NCBI GenBank assembly: GCA_017354895.1
Contig: CP071494.1
Location: 4,774,001 to 4,838,000 of the forward strand
Length of the DNA: 64,000 nucleotides
Direction of reading: 5' to 3'
Origin: Podospora comata
Lineage: Eukaryota > Ascomycota > Sordariomycetes > Sordariales > Podosporaceae
The position numbers and the translations under genes were made by a program. Below are positions 10,994 through 25,600 of the stretch, one piece after another. Numbering within the stretch: the stretch's first letter is position 1; each line of letters opens with the position of its first letter. Below the pieces are notes generated by a model, which did no database searches, was not told the origin of the DNA, and saw only the letters and a program-made list of their open reading frames with translations.

Positions 10994-13415
10994 TTTGCCG
11001 CAGTGTTTCTTCTTCCGTCCTACAACGAGCGCACTTGCAAAACTCACTCTCCTGCTAGACAATTCCTCCCTTCTTTTGCCTCTGTTTTTTTGTTCCCACT
11101 GTTTCAATTCCTTCTAGAACTGTTTTTCTTTCGAATCGGCGCGAGTCGCTCGTGGGCCACGGCTCACCGAATGCCTGGGGTGGAGAATTGGACTCGGGTT
11201 TCCACGGGTCTGGGAAGTACCGGTAAGGGCACCCCTTCGAAAGGATCAAGTTTGCCACTGGCACAACTTTGACCAAAAGGTAAAGCTTGAGTGTACCGAA
11301 GGAGCGGTAAAGAGATGAACTTCTTGTTCTGAAAGAAGGTGAGAGAGTCCGTCAATCTATCGACCGAATTGCTGACGATGTCCGTCTGACCCGTTCTATC
11401 CACGGTATTATAACCGCCCCGAAGTCTTGATCTGTATGTGAATGGTGGGGATTTGGTGGAGGGGTACTTTGATGTTGGTCCCTTGAATACGACGTCCGTT
11501 CTCGCAGGTGTGTAAGAAGAGACAGGTGTGTAAGAAGAGACAGGTGCTGTGTAGACCAAGAACGGAAGAGAAAAGGTCAAGGTGGGAGAAAAGAAAAATT
11601 ATTAGTTAGAGGGAGGAGGGCATGGTTATGACGGGGCAACGCAAAGTCTCAGTAGGTATTTGTGATCCTATCATTCCCGGGGCCCTATTTTCCCTCCAAA
11701 AATGGAGCCGTTTGATCTCAAGGGACAACCTAACGAGTTCGTTCTTGGGTTGGACCCCGAGGGGAGGCAAAGTGTAGCGATCTTCAGGGTTTGGTATCCC
11801 TCCAAGATCGGGAACTTACCCTGATGGGCAAACGAACCAGGGAAATCAGATCAAAAATACCCCAGCAGCGCTAGCCGCAGTTCTCTCTGCCTTTGTGCGG
11901 CAGGTGTGTGTGGTAGCGGCCCATTATCAGATGCATTGAGATGGATTCAGGTGGGTGGATTGGGGGGGGAGGGGATGGATGCTAGGATACCCACTGCCAC
12001 GGTTGAGATAAATTGCTTCGAGGCTTTTGCTGCTGATGAAGCAACGGACGTGGTGGGATGGCGGGGCTCTCCAACCTAGGTTGATTTGGCCCGCGTCTGC
12101 ACGCGTGTTTAGCATATGCTTTCTACGGGTGGCGTGCATGGGGGTCCTCTTTGGCAAGTGGTTGCGCGAGCTTGCGTGATTTGCCCAAGCCATCCTATAC
12201 ATTCTTTTTATTCTCTTGTTCTCTATAACTGACCTCGTTATGTGTGCCGCCCATCCGTATTTCACCGCCAGACTTCCTGGCCTTCTCTTTTGGGCATTTA
12301 TTCCGTAACATGGTGGACGCTGCCCAGGCGTCTTATCTATAAGATCAGGGTTGGATAAGGCAAGGGGATTTTGCCGAGCAGTCGGCGCGGGGAATAGCCC
12401 CGAATGATGTCGGTGGCAGCCTGTTCCGTTTTCTGAACCCTCTCCTCTCCGGGCTCCGATCGCTCGGCCCCTTTCTCCCTAACGCCGAGATCTTTTCCGG
12501 TTGACTGGATCGGTTGGAATTTGCTCTGATCTGAGGCACTGGGGATCTTACCATCAATCACGTTGATGGCCCTGACGCAACCATCTGCTGCCTGTCCTCC
12601 ATCGATGTGCTCTACTAGGTACGGTGACGCTCAAGATCTTGGTTTTGGGAAGTTTGCACTTTACAGCCAGACGAATGGAAGAAACCTGGACCGTTGAACT
12701 TTGGCGTTTCAACGGCTGCCCTGCCCAGACCAGCCCCAGACTGCCGGTCCGGCTCCGATGGTTAGTGGTGTCAATCGGAGAATGGAAATAGTGACAATCC
12801 ACTCTATGTTGTAGTCCACAAGACAGCTTAGCGGCTCTTGCGTCGTATTGCGAATGCGGAAGAAGGAGGGGATACAATGGATGATCTGGTTTTTGAATTG
12901 CCTCTTTGTTCCAGCAAAACGTATGCTGCTCTTGGTGCAACTAGGCAGTTTGATCTATACCTACTACCATATATATAAGGTATGCAAGTATTGTCCAGAG
13001 ACATTCTTGTTGGACACGACCAGCATACTGTCCATAGCATGGTGTTATTGAAGTAAAAGATTCGCAGCATCTTCTATCCGTATGAACATACACTCAAGCA
13101 ATCCTTTTGATACCCTTCTTCATGGCTTAGCGATGCCAAGTCCACAATGAAGCAACAGTTGCGTCCCGTCGTGCCCTTGCACCATGAACCCTAACCCATG
13201 ACATTGCTATCCCTTATCGCAGCTTATCAGTTTGCCGCTGACCGTGTCGTTGTCGCGGGGTAGTATTTTTGGAACCTCCTTGGTAGACCTCAACAATATC
13301 TTTCCACCAATATCTTTTCTTTCACCTGAGCATTTCCACATAGGTCTCTAGCCTAGCCACTCATTTGGTAGTTTCGCGTATCTCTCCATCGGTTATCGTC
13401 ATCGCTATTGCAAAC
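10994..13415. other. Gene-poor spacer between divergent genes
   Basis: This 2.4-kb stretch lies between the start of the SIS gene and the start of the tyrosine phosphatase gene. Only short or shadow frames without motifs were seen. It holds an 18-bp tandem duplication (listed separately). Confidence 0.5.
11505..11546. repeat. 18-bp tandem repeat, 2.3 copies
   Basis: The unit CAGGTGTGTAAGAAGAGA occurs exactly at 11505-11522 and 11523-11540, followed by a partial copy (CAGGTG). It is non-coding and probably a recent slippage duplication. Confidence 0.85.
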
Positions 13416-14038
13416 ATGGCTGAGAAGATTTCGGTCCTTTTCGTTTGTCTGGGCAACATCTGTAGATCGACCATGGCTGAAGGCGTCTTCCAAGCCATGG
13501 CAAAGAAGGAGCCGTACAAGGATCTGGTTGCCGATATTGATTCTTGCGGAACGGGTATGTCTCTCTCGATGATGTCGCCCTCTGTGTCGTCTCCAGCAAC
13601 CCTAACCACACTATCTTTCTTTGACCAGGTGGGTACCACATTGGTGAAGGGCCAGATGACCGCACCATGTCCACCCTCGAATCTCATGGTATCACTGACT
13701 ATGTGCATGCGGCACGCAAGGTAAGGCTCGGTCTATCGATCGGCGGGCTCGGGCATCGTTTCTAATCGCTGTTGAAGGTGAATGCGTCTGATTTCGACAA
13801 GTTTGATTACATCTTCGCCATGGACCGTGCCAACCTCTCCGACCTCCAACGTATCCAGCAACGCAAATCGAACAGCAAGGCCAAAGTGATGCTTTTCGGA
13901 GAGTACTCGGGAACCGGCAAGGCCGAGGTGATCAGTGACCCCTACTATGGTGGGCAGCAGGGTTTCGAGAAGGCGTATGAACAGGCGACCCGTTTCTCGA
14001 CCAATTTCCTCAAGGAAGTCTTCCCTGACGTTAACTAA
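13416..14038 (+). CDS. Low-molecular-weight protein tyrosine phosphatase
   Basis: A cytosolic protein tyrosine phosphatase of the LMW-PTP family (yeast Ltp1, S. pombe Stp1), 163 residues. Exons are 13416-13554, 13629-13720 and 13778-14038. Both introns have canonical borders and keep frame (SCGTG/GYHIGEGPDDRT; HAARK/VNASDFDKFD). The active-site loop CLGNICRS (CX5RS, nucleophile Cys11) is at the N-terminus, as the family requires. The general-acid aspartate motif DPYYGG is near the C-terminus, and the substrate-loop sequence YIFAMDRANL is present. Length is typical (about 155-165). Nothing in the sequence indicates special regulation. Confidence 0.95.
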
Positions 14039-15759
14039 GCCCTAGCTTTGATCGGTTCTTTGCTGTCGAGCCAAGTGTCGTGGTGTCGTGTTTTCGCCCA
14101 TGGATAGACAAATGATACCATTCTTGGATTGATTGCTTATTGACGTTGTGTCCTCCTCGTCTCAACCCCATGCGCTACCACGCTGCAACTTCCATCTCTG
14201 TTCCTGCATTCACTTCACGCACCGGTGTGCTCGTCATGTCGGTCCTGGAAAATTGATACTTCGGATGGGGGGCTGAAGGTCCTGCGAGTCTTGTCCTTCC
14301 AGTGATTTGCAGAGCAGGGCAACAGATCTACTTATACATATTCTGATCCATTCTCGCATGCTTCGGGATTCAAAAGGATGTCTTGCTGATCGCCTCATTA
14401 TCTCGTAATATGACCAGACAAAGCTTGAAGCGAGGTCTTCGGGAATCGCCTTCAACTCTTGGGCACTGCATCAATCCGGAATGGTGCCATCTGGCACCCT
14501 ACACCATGCCATTTTGAGAGGTGCGTCAGCCCTACGACCAATTTCAGTGGCCCACGACCGGCAGGCCGCCCGGCAGAGTGGTTCTGGATGAGACTGACCC
14601 CTGAGAAACGTTGGAAGGATTCAAATTGGAAGCATACTACCTCGGTAGTTGTCCACTGTGAAGAGATCAAGCTCAGCAGCAGCAGCGTCGTTGACGCAGC
14701 TCGGTCGGGTTGAAAGAGGTGGTGATCTTCCCAACAGATAGTAGGCCGTACCCCTCTCGGCCGGATTAGTCTGAGCACTGCTATTCGGCGAGGACCGACG
14801 ATACGAGCAAACCAACAAGGCTCGGAGCTGTCGGTTTGGACCAGTTGCGAAGAACCCTAGACACCACCGTCATTTCATGATGTCGACGAACAAGAAGCAG
14901 GCAACCTTGAGCGCTTCAGGCGGCTTTTGAAACCCCATTTCTTCATCTCCCTCTACCCACTTGGATCTGACAAACAGACCCATTTGGCATGAGAACTTCT
15001 TCTGCTTGGATTCATGCGAGAGGCGAGGTTTCTCGCGCGCGCGTACTGAAGCACACTGCAAGTCAGCTTGATTAGCGCCTGGACTTCCTGACAGGGGCTG
15101 TTCAAAGTATGTATCTCTCCACAGCACTTTGGCTGGAGAGTGACATGCCCAGTGTGTCAGTGTCTGGAAAGCAGCGGCCGCCCACGGGTGATTGTGGGGA
15201 TTCGAAGCCCCAGAACCCCGCCGGCCCCCATTTTTGTGCTCTTCACCAAGCATCCCTTGTCATTTGTCACGCCAACCGGCAGCCGAGCTTGCAAGCCAGG
15301 GTCGCATCTCAGCCCCTCCATCTTGTTCGCTGCGGCGCTGCCTTGCATTTCTCCTTTCTCCATCAAAGGACGGTTGCGGACGCCTTAAATACCAGACTCA
15401 CATCGGGCTTCGAAGCCAGACGTTTCTGGGCTGCCTCCTCCTTCTACCCTTCTACCCCCTCCTCCACTCTTGGTCCCTTGGATCCCTCTGCCCCGCTACC
15501 TACCTGACCTCCCCGGTTCGGCCCCTTTCCGTCGCAAACTGTCGTTCCTCAGCTCGAAACTTGCTCTCCCACTGCTTCCTTCCCATCCCGTCCCACACTC
15601 GGCCTCCCGTCTTTTGTGTGTTGCCTGACTGGCTTTGTCCGTGCCTATCGATAGCTGCTTACCTGCCCCTCCTTTTTTTGGGGTCCCTCCCCGCATCGTT
15701 GAGCTCCATCGCCTTTCCCGCCAGCATCTCCCCAGACCGTTCAGGCATAAATATCCATC
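14039..15759. promoter_or_regulatory. Upstream region and long leader of the MAP kinase gene
   Basis: No gene was recognised. The last 400 bases (about 15360-15750) are strongly pyrimidine-rich with CT blocks and short upstream frames, a common form for long 5' leaders of filamentous-fungal signalling genes. The kinase start context is ATCATGGGC. Confidence 0.5.
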
Positions 15760-17294
<1,535 letters not shown>

Positions 17295-17708
17295 GAGGCT
17301 GTCTCTGATGTTTTAAGCACCGAGGGCGAGGATTGGGTGGTTATACCGCCCTTTGATCTTGCCAATGATGGTGACCCGTGGGTGGTACTGCATCCGACTG
17401 AAATGGTAACGGACATACATGAAAGGGTACTGGAGTCGAAAGACATGCCGACCTTTCATTGTGATGGAACGAGGATACAGGCCCCTGCTAAGCACAAGGC
17501 AGAGTTCCCTGTCCCTGACCACCTGGTGCGAGAGAGGGCGTGGGAAAAGGAGAAGTGGAGGGCCTATAAGCAGCATCGCAAGGCTGTTGAAACGCTCATG
17601 ATCAAATGTGGGTGCAGAAAAGCGCAAGGGTGTCATCATTTGGCAGCAGCGGTCAGATCTTATACTCGGTATGAGAAGGTGAGCTATCGTGGTGGCTCTA
17701 CTCGATAA
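17295..17708 (+). other. Unexplained open frame directly behind, and in frame with, the MAP kinase stop
   Basis: After the kinase stop TAG (17292-17294) the same frame stays open for 137 codons to a stop at 17706-17708. It contains no recognised domain. It reads as plausible protein: EDWVVIPPFDLANDGDPWVV, then PVPDHLVRERAWEKEKWRAY, then MIKCGCRKAQGCHHLAAA. The first internal ATG is at 17403. A possible donor (GTGAGC, 17679) and acceptor (CTAAG, 17750) would give a spliced end at 17762. No canonical intron that removes the kinase stop in frame was found. Options are a separate short gene starting at 17403, readthrough extension of the kinase, or chance openness within the 3' UTR. Confidence 0.35.
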
Positions 17709-18813
17709 GTCTGTCCAAGGAAGCGGACATGTTTATCTCGACAAGCTAAGCGATTCATGTGATAGCGCGGATTCTTTGTTTTAGTTATCTTTTTGTTTTG
17801 ATCGCCGTATGTTGGATGGAAGACGGAAGAGGGGGGGGGGGTTCTTGAATACCTACAGAACAAGACAAGACCAGCGAACGAGCTGGAGTTATAGTTTCTC
17901 ATTTTAAAATGAAGAGGGTTTAATAAAGCACTAACGAGGCTTGACTGATGAGAATGTGTGCCCTGCCTCGAGACAAAAGTCTTGTGTGGCCATTGGGAAC
18001 CTGAACAATGTTGTTGGGATGAAGCAGTCGTCATCGTCTACCATCCTGGACCGTCTACAAGCAAACAAAACCAGATTTGTGCGAGGTAGCACATTGTCAC
18101 GACTCCCATCCATTTCAGTAACACATCAACACGCAAACATCAAATCGCAGAAGCACCAAGTCATGGTAGTAAAAATCCCAAAGAGCCTGAATTAAATATT
18201 GGACCTTGCCTTTTTGTCTTGAACAGCAAGGTATTTTCCATCTCTATATATAGTACCCTAACCATCCTCCCCTTCAGTCATCGCCTGCCCGCCCACCGAA
18301 TCATTCACCAAAGAAAAAAAGAGGAACCAAAACCATCCATTTTGCAAAGGGTATACCCATGAGAAAGAAAAAATAACCGCCCGGAAATATTGTTGAAAAA
18401 TGTGCGATATGCAAAGTATTAAATGAGTGAATGAGAACTTGCAAAGTGTGGTGGTGGTGTTGGTGGTAGTGGTGTATGTGAGATGAGATGAGGTATATGT
18501 ATCGTCATGGCGCTGGTAGTTTGTATTTGTGATGTTGTTTTGTGAGTGTGTATGTATGGTGGTGTGGTAGGACTGGTTAGATAGGTATTTTTGGGAGAGC
18601 GGCACGGGTTGAGGTATGGTCGTTGGGGAGAGAACCAACCAACACACCCAAACCGGGAGAAAACACGGCAAAGGATGGAAGCTCACTCGGCTTCCATCCA
18701 TCCCGTCTAACCCACGCTCCTTCTCCCCCCACCACCAAGATCCAAATTTGGGCGGTTCAGATCCTTCCAAGATGTCCAATTTCATTCCACACACGGAATT
18801 ATCGGGAAACAGC
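17709..18813. other. Intergenic, convergent 3' ends, low-complexity runs
   Basis: This is the 3' side of both the kinase and the DUF3455 gene. It has a run of ten G (about 17831-17840), A/T-rich polyadenylation-like stretches and a G/T-rich repeat. No gene was supported. Confidence 0.5.
18448..18482. repeat. GTG/GGT simple repeat
   Basis: An imperfect run of GTG and GGT units in the spacer 3' of the DUF3455 gene, seen directly. Confidence 0.6.
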
Positions 18814-19604
18814 TTAGAAGAACCAGTAAAAGGTGGTGTAAGGAACGCTGTGCACACCGACACCAGCAACATCGCACTTTTGCCCCACGCCACCGGCTGT
18901 GATGACACGGTAAACCTGGGTGATCCCACTCGAGAGGCCCTTCCCGCTGTCTCCAAGCTGGAGCCAGGCCACGGCTCCAGTCTTGAGAGGGCCCTTGTCA
19001 GCGTTGGCAGGGGCATCCACATTATCCAACTTTGTCACACTGGCCTTGAGCCCGACCCGGTTGAGGTCGAACATCGGGGTGCTGCTGATGTCGAAGTAGT
19101 GATGGCCAAGATACTCGGCGATGGGAAAACCGAGCAGCTTCAGGTCCTCCTCCTTGGGGAATGGCGCTGTGGCATGAGCACCATACTTGGTTCCCGCGAG
19201 CTTGTTGAGAGTCAGAGGCTTGAGGAGAAGCGCAGAAGGGATCCTATCCCAGAGTGCTTTGGCAATGCCGGTCTTTGGCGTTCCTGGGGCGTACTTTGTC
19301 ACGTCGTAGAGAATAGCAACGGCACCATCGGCCTTAGGGGCAGAGGTGGTGTCGACGCATGTGTAATTTTGGATACCATGGCCGACGGCAATCTTCTTGA
19401 GGGTGAAGCTCGGTGGTGGTGAGGGGAGTTCTCGGGCACCTGTTTCTAGTTAGCCTCCCGGATCCCTTTCTCTGTCATTTCGATCCAGGTTCTGTGGTAC
19501 TTACCTCCAGTCTTGGGAAGAGTTGGCACAAATGTCGGTTGGCATGGGGCAGCATATGCTACTGTGGCCATCGCGGCAAGAAGTATCGACTTGACTGACA
19601 CCAT
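18814..19604 (-). CDS. Secreted DUF3455 protein
   Basis: A predicted secreted protein of 241 residues. Exon 1 is 19604-19505, with signal peptide MVSVKSILLAAMATVAYAAP. Exon 2 is 19439-18814. The intron has a GTAAGT donor and CAG acceptor, and the frame is kept. The mature part shows the fungal DUF3455 pattern: FTLKKIAVGHGIQNYTC, then TTSAPKADGAVAILYDVT, FPIAEYLGHHYFD, a central asparagine/aspartate-rich stretch, and a C-terminal VYRVITAGGVGQKCDVAGVG. Such proteins are often mislabelled malate dehydrogenase in databases; no enzyme motif is visible. Function is unknown, probably extracellular. Plus-strand open frames across it are antisense shadows. Confidence 0.8.
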
Positions 19605-22600
19605 TTTGTCTGTGGATATGAAACTAGGGCTTTGATGCTTCCGGAGCAGAATATGTCGTTGAAATGAATCGAGTCCAGTAAGATAGAAAAGTATTAGACG
19701 ATTGAACCGGACCGGGAAAAGAAACAGAAAAGGAGATGGGAAAGAGATGATGATTGTGGTGTTGTCGAAGAGGCGGGATACGAAGCTCTTTTATCTTTTC
19801 CTCTGGCTGGGTGTTCGAATATCGGAAACTCCTCCACAAGGCTGTTCGGTGCTGAGTCGAAGGGGGACTTTGGATGCTGTGCTGACCCGGAAGGCACGGT
19901 CGAGGCAGGGAAGGTGAGGTTGGTAGAGAGCCAGGGTAGCAGTCAAGCAGGAGGAAGGCGTGGGATAAAGAGAAAAAGAGGTCAGAGAGTTTCTGCAGGG
20001 CTGGTTTGTGTTTTGTACCTACCTCACCTCATGGGGAACTCCTGCCTCCTCCCCATCCACCCATCGCTTGTACGGCAAGTCCCATGTAGGAAAGTCACCC
20101 ACCTGCCTAGGACAAGAGAGAAACAGAAGGGAAAGAGCGTGCAGTGTAGGGCAGGGATGCGGGAAAGTACAGGCGGCACGGAGGTACGTACCGGGCGCCA
20201 TCTTTGGTACCTCAGTCGGCTAGGAAGGTAGGAACGAGTGCCCCGTCGGCAAGGGTGTGGAAGCTTGTGCGGCGGCAGGCGGCGTCCCACCGTTTATTAA
20301 GGTACCAACCTCGACAGGGGTCAGTCGCGCACGAAATGGTGTCGTCCTCTTTGAGATCAATACTGCAACCTACGGAGAAAGGCCTACTACCTAGGTAAGG
20401 TAACTCGCGGCTTGGATATTTTGTCCATTCGGCCTGCCATTATTGCCGCTTTGACTTCCTAAGCTTCCCCAGACTCTTCAACCGCCCGAGTACCTTGTAT
20501 TGATTAACAGACTCTGATAAAGAAGGCGGGGCAATTTCCATCTCCCGCCAGACTGTTATGGTACAGGCGCTTGGCCTTGACAACGGGCCTCATTCAGCAG
20601 AAGCTGGTTTGGACGCCCGTTGCAGGTGAAATGAGTGGTCTGGGGACATGCCAGGCGGCAGCAAGCCTCTAAAATGTCAACGGAGGTTCAAGCAAAAACC
20701 TGATAACAGCTGCGCCATTGATACCACCCGGGAGAATCATTCTCTCCCGGCCGGAAGGCTTGATGATCATGGCCAATCCATATCTTTTTCGTGGACGTGG
20801 CTACCGAGACATACATAAGTCCATGATGCCTGACGAGCGAAGAAGTGGGAGTGAGAGTGCGACTGCGGGATTGCACAAGCGACCCGACCATCGAAAGCTG
20901 CGCGGCTAACTCGTTGGCTTGGCTCTTGGCAACGACGTGGTTTAACCTTGTATGGCATGGCCGAATCGTCTTCCCGCTGTAACCCTGCCACCTGCCCAGA
21001 TCGATCATCATCCAACACGACATCCTACAACCAAAGAAAGGGCTCACCCTAACCCTGAGCTTATGGGTAGCCGGAGAGAGCTCTCTTGATATTCATGAAT
21101 GAGGTGTGCCTTGGGGAGGCAGGAGGAGTTGGTCACTTGCGTTGGTGAGACAGAACTGATCTGTGTACTGGGGATGTGGTCCTTGCTGCTGGTCCGTGCT
21201 GCTGACAGGAGGAGTTAGCTTTGAGCTTGTTCAGATCATCACCAAAGAAACCATCTCATGTCACCCCTCACTTCCAGATTTCTGTTTTCGTCTTCGTGCT
21301 GCATCAGAGCCCAAGACACTCGCCGGTTTCTGAAACATTCTGACCAGCACACTGGGGAGGCATATTCTGTGTCACTGTCTCAAAGATATGATCTTCCCCT
21401 TCGGCAACGCACCCCGCAGACTTGCAGCTGCACGATGGCACGGCCCCACGCCCCGCTTGCGGAACAACAGCCTCGACCAGGTTTGCATCTTCTGAATTCC
21501 ACGAGTATTCTTCCGCCGATCCGATCTGTGACTGGTCTTCGTCGTGGTTTTCTTGGGCTTCGGGTTCTGCTCTTGAGATCTCATTCAGAAAACCAAGAAA
21601 CTAATCCCAATTTTAGGACGGAAGCCGGAACGGACATGCTCAAATCTGATCTCACGCACCGAAATGCATCTCAGAGGATGTCGCCTGACGCACCCTCTCA
21701 TGGCTGACCACTGAATAACTAATCGTATACACACACACGGCTTTGGGGCTCACCAACAGCCTGCAAGTAGCTAGACCATCGGCAGAGCTCAACAATCTGG
21801 TTGTCAAAATCCCCCGGAGCCGTGGGTGGTTGCGGCGTGAGTTTCTTTGTGAGGGGCGGCGCAGGGCGACCACCTCGAGAAGCAAGCAACCCCTTTCTCC
21901 GACCAACTGGGACCCTGCGTCTGCAGCTAGGGGAGCTGCAACAGTGGCACAGGATGTCCATACGGACACCACAAAACCGCACAAGGCTTGACAGCTTTAT
22001 CATCAGCCGCAAACATATGATTGTCAATTCTAAATTCAAGAGTGCTATCGCACGCAGCAGAGACTCTCGACACCGTGGAAAAGAAGCCATGGCCAGAAAC
22101 AATGCTATCGATACAAAGTTCTGTCTTTGTCGCCTCTCTCCAACTCACTGGGGGTTGTATCTCTCGCGTTTTGAAGCCACAACTCTCAAAGTCAATTGTC
22201 GCCATATCCAACCTCGGATCCTCAACACCCTCTTTTTACACAGACTCTGTCGGTAATATTTTGCATGTCTGCAGAGATGTTTCCTTCTGCACGTGAGCGA
22301 TTTTGTTTCGTTTCAAGTCTGTGAGTAAAGTTTCTTGTTTCAATCTCCTGATTGTTTACGCACTGACATCAAGGGGTAAAGTCGCCGACGGATCACTCTT
22401 GATAAACCCCCCGCTACGTCTAGAACTTCGAGCTGGGGGCGCAGTTCAACATCCAGAAGACATCATTGTTCGCTCGCCTGCAAACACGAGTTCTCTGAAA
22501 CAGCTCTCTGCGATGTGCCTACCACCTGCTCCTTAGCTCAACATGCTTCCTCATCCATCGCAGGAAAGCCCGAGTAACTTCCAACCCTTCACCGAGAGGC

Positions 22601-25600
22601 CACACTCACATTGATGAATAACCAGTTCTCGGTTACAAGTGCACTGACCTCCCGTCTCAATTCTTCAGAGGGGAAGAGAATACAGTACTGTGCCGCAACC
22701 CCACGGTGCGGCTTTCCAAAACAGGCTTCTCACTCGCCTCTTGGATGTCTGCATGTGGTCATGGCCGTTCTCTCGGACTTCGACCAGCCATTCTCCTATT
22801 CGCTAGCTGGTTGCGAGGATCCAACACATACAGGCACCGCTCAGATGCTCGCCGTCACTCTCCTTGTAGGCTTCCTACAAAAGTGGTGCAACCAGATGCC
22901 AGCCGACTGACTAATCGCTACACCGCCACAACACACGCAGATGAACTTACTTATATTGCTTCCAATAGAAAAACATTTACAAATACTACCGCAGTGCAGA
23001 TGCGAATGCGATCAGTCAATATTCCAAGCATTGCAGGATTACACAACTTTCGCTAGTGGCGCAAGTCTGACCAATGGCGGAGATATTGGCTGCATTGCGG
23101 GCGCTTAGAAGCGCGGTCAACTGCAGCAGTCGTCCGATTTCTGTTGGCACCAACCCATCGCCAAAACGGGGAGCTTTGCCGCAGAACCGCGATATCAAAT
23201 TCTTGATGGGGAAAACTGGGCATCTCTGCTTCTTCTGCCCTTCCATCGTAGGCGTCCAAGTTGCTCCAGGTATCACTTCCTGCATGTGACAATGTTTCTT
23301 TGCAGCTACGAATCCTTCGCATCCGGCGGTGAGGGTGACCAGTTTCTTTTTTCTTGGTGACACTTTACACCTCACTGCTTCGCAAGTTGCTAGCGTCGAG
23401 GAATCGATAGCCAACATGTATTACAGCGGCAGAGGAGACTCTTAATTGGTCTGTTGGCGCGGTGCCTCGTCTATCGTGTTTCTGAGGAGAGGATTAGCCG
23501 ACCCTCGCGCCGGCCCGCCATCTTCCTTGTCTTTATCTCCCTGTCGGTATTGAAGGTTCTATGCAGATATGCTGTGAGGAGCTCTCCCCATTGGGGCCAG
23601 TATCCTGTGTTCCTCACCATGAGCCCGGTGTTGATGCTCACATGACATTGAGCTCTTGCATCCTGGTTGGCACTGGGTGAACTTTTGGTTTGGTGGGTGT
23701 TGGGCCCGATGCAGTTTGCCTACCTACTGATAATAGGAGCTATTGGTGGCCACGTCGCTGATATGATGCTTGCCCTACCTACATTCCAGATTTTTTGCCT
23801 TGGAGGCAGTGCAGAATAGAAGAAAACCATCCTCTTCACTGTCTCTTGATCTCTGTAGAAGTGGCCGTGTGAATCGCAATAGCCAGACACTGATCCCACG
23901 ACTACGGAGCCGAAACAAGCAGTAGCCCTTACAGCTGGATGCGGGTAGCTTGATAGGTAGTTCTTGGGGTCATTGATCCTGCCGTTCGTAGCACAAGACG
24001 CGCCTGAAGCTTGAGGGAAGGATCAAGTAGCGGTTGTACAAAATACTTGTGATACTTGAAGCCGGGGGCATGGGGGAAACAATGGGTCGACGGTGGATGT
24101 TCAGGCATCCTTATTGATAGCCCAGCATGTGTCTGCCATTGTTGCTTGTGAGGAGGCACAGTACATCATGTCTCGTGCTTTGCAATGTAAGTATTTAGCG
24201 TTCATGGGATCTGGTAGATGTGGGTGTGGGTGGCTGCGAGGGAGACACCTCTTTGGAGATTCTTCATCGCCGCTGTGGGATGGAGGGTGGCAGCAAGTTC
24301 TGGATGAGACTGAATTCTTTCAGCTGGGTCCATAATAGTGAAAGCGTTCGAAGGAGGGAGTTAACATCTAGTAGCCGCCCCTCAACGGGCAGGCAGCTCT
24401 CAGATAAGACCTCTTTAATATTGCGGGAATACTCAGTCGTCCATTCTGGTGGCCGCTGTAAACAGGGCTGTGCCAGCTACGAGCTTTATCCAAGGCAGCA
24501 AGCCTTCTAGTACAACATAGCTCCAACATCCTCCTCAAGGCTGGATTGTTGTCCTTGACAACCAACCAGCCATACAGATAGCCGCCTAGACGCGCCTACA
24601 TGTTGCAGAACCAAGGCAAGGGATGGTCGATCGTGTGGCTAGGCGCCCCAACAGCATCATTCACATGGACTTCCGGGTGGACTAGCTGGTGTATGGTGCG
24701 TTGGCGTGTGCTGATGAGCGCGGGGGTCCTGCAGATTTGATCCTTAAACCATGTTCTGGGGTGGATGAGAAAGGCTATCAACTTCTGGGGAAAGATCGTC
24801 ATGCTTGGTCCCTCTGGCAGGCATACAGATAATCACGGCCTGCAATATGTATGCTCCCTCATAGGATATCGGTACCAGGGGAGGTTCTTTGTTGGCCGAC
24901 TTTTACTCATGTGAGATGCAGTTCGCGACATGCGGCACGCGGCAAAGTCGAGGCCGGTTGATAGGGCTGTTATTTACTCGAACATCATTTGTCTATCTCA
25001 AAAGATTGAGAGTCTCTTATCAAGATGCTCTGACCTTGCGTGATGTATCTTGGCTTTCATGTCATGTGCCTGCTGTTCTCGTAACCCGATGCAGCACGAG
25101 AGAGAACTCCAAAGGTATTTCGCTAGCAACAGTGGGAGAACTTTAGGTGGACGGACACCACAAGTAGTTGACTCTCTTATTTACAGCAAGACTTGCATGT
25201 GTTTACGTTGAAGTTGTTGCGCCGAATCCCGTGGTTGTTCACATGGTGTTCTGCATGCGGCCCCCATGTACACATCGCTATTCTTCGTGACCAGCTGCAC
25301 CCCCATGCCCAAAGCTTGGCGGGAAGAGTTGAAACCCCCGGACTTGAAATGTCACTTGTATTCCCTAGGCTGACTATGGAGGAGTGGTGATCTATGTGCA
25401 GGCAGATGAGGCACCCGCGGGGGCGTTGCCCTGTGATCCGTCTGAACAGATTACCACAGCGAAAAGCTTACCTAAGTTAGAGGCTTCAGGCCATGCGTCA
25501 AAAGGTTTTGAGTCTAGGACTGTAAGGCAGTGGCCATTACCCAACACCACTTAGTAGTCACTCAATGCTCGAAGCCATTCAGGGGCACTCAGGGGTTGTT

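Noticed and set aside
18616-19422. 268-codon plus-strand frame
   Set aside because: Antisense to the DUF3455 gene; no motif of its own.
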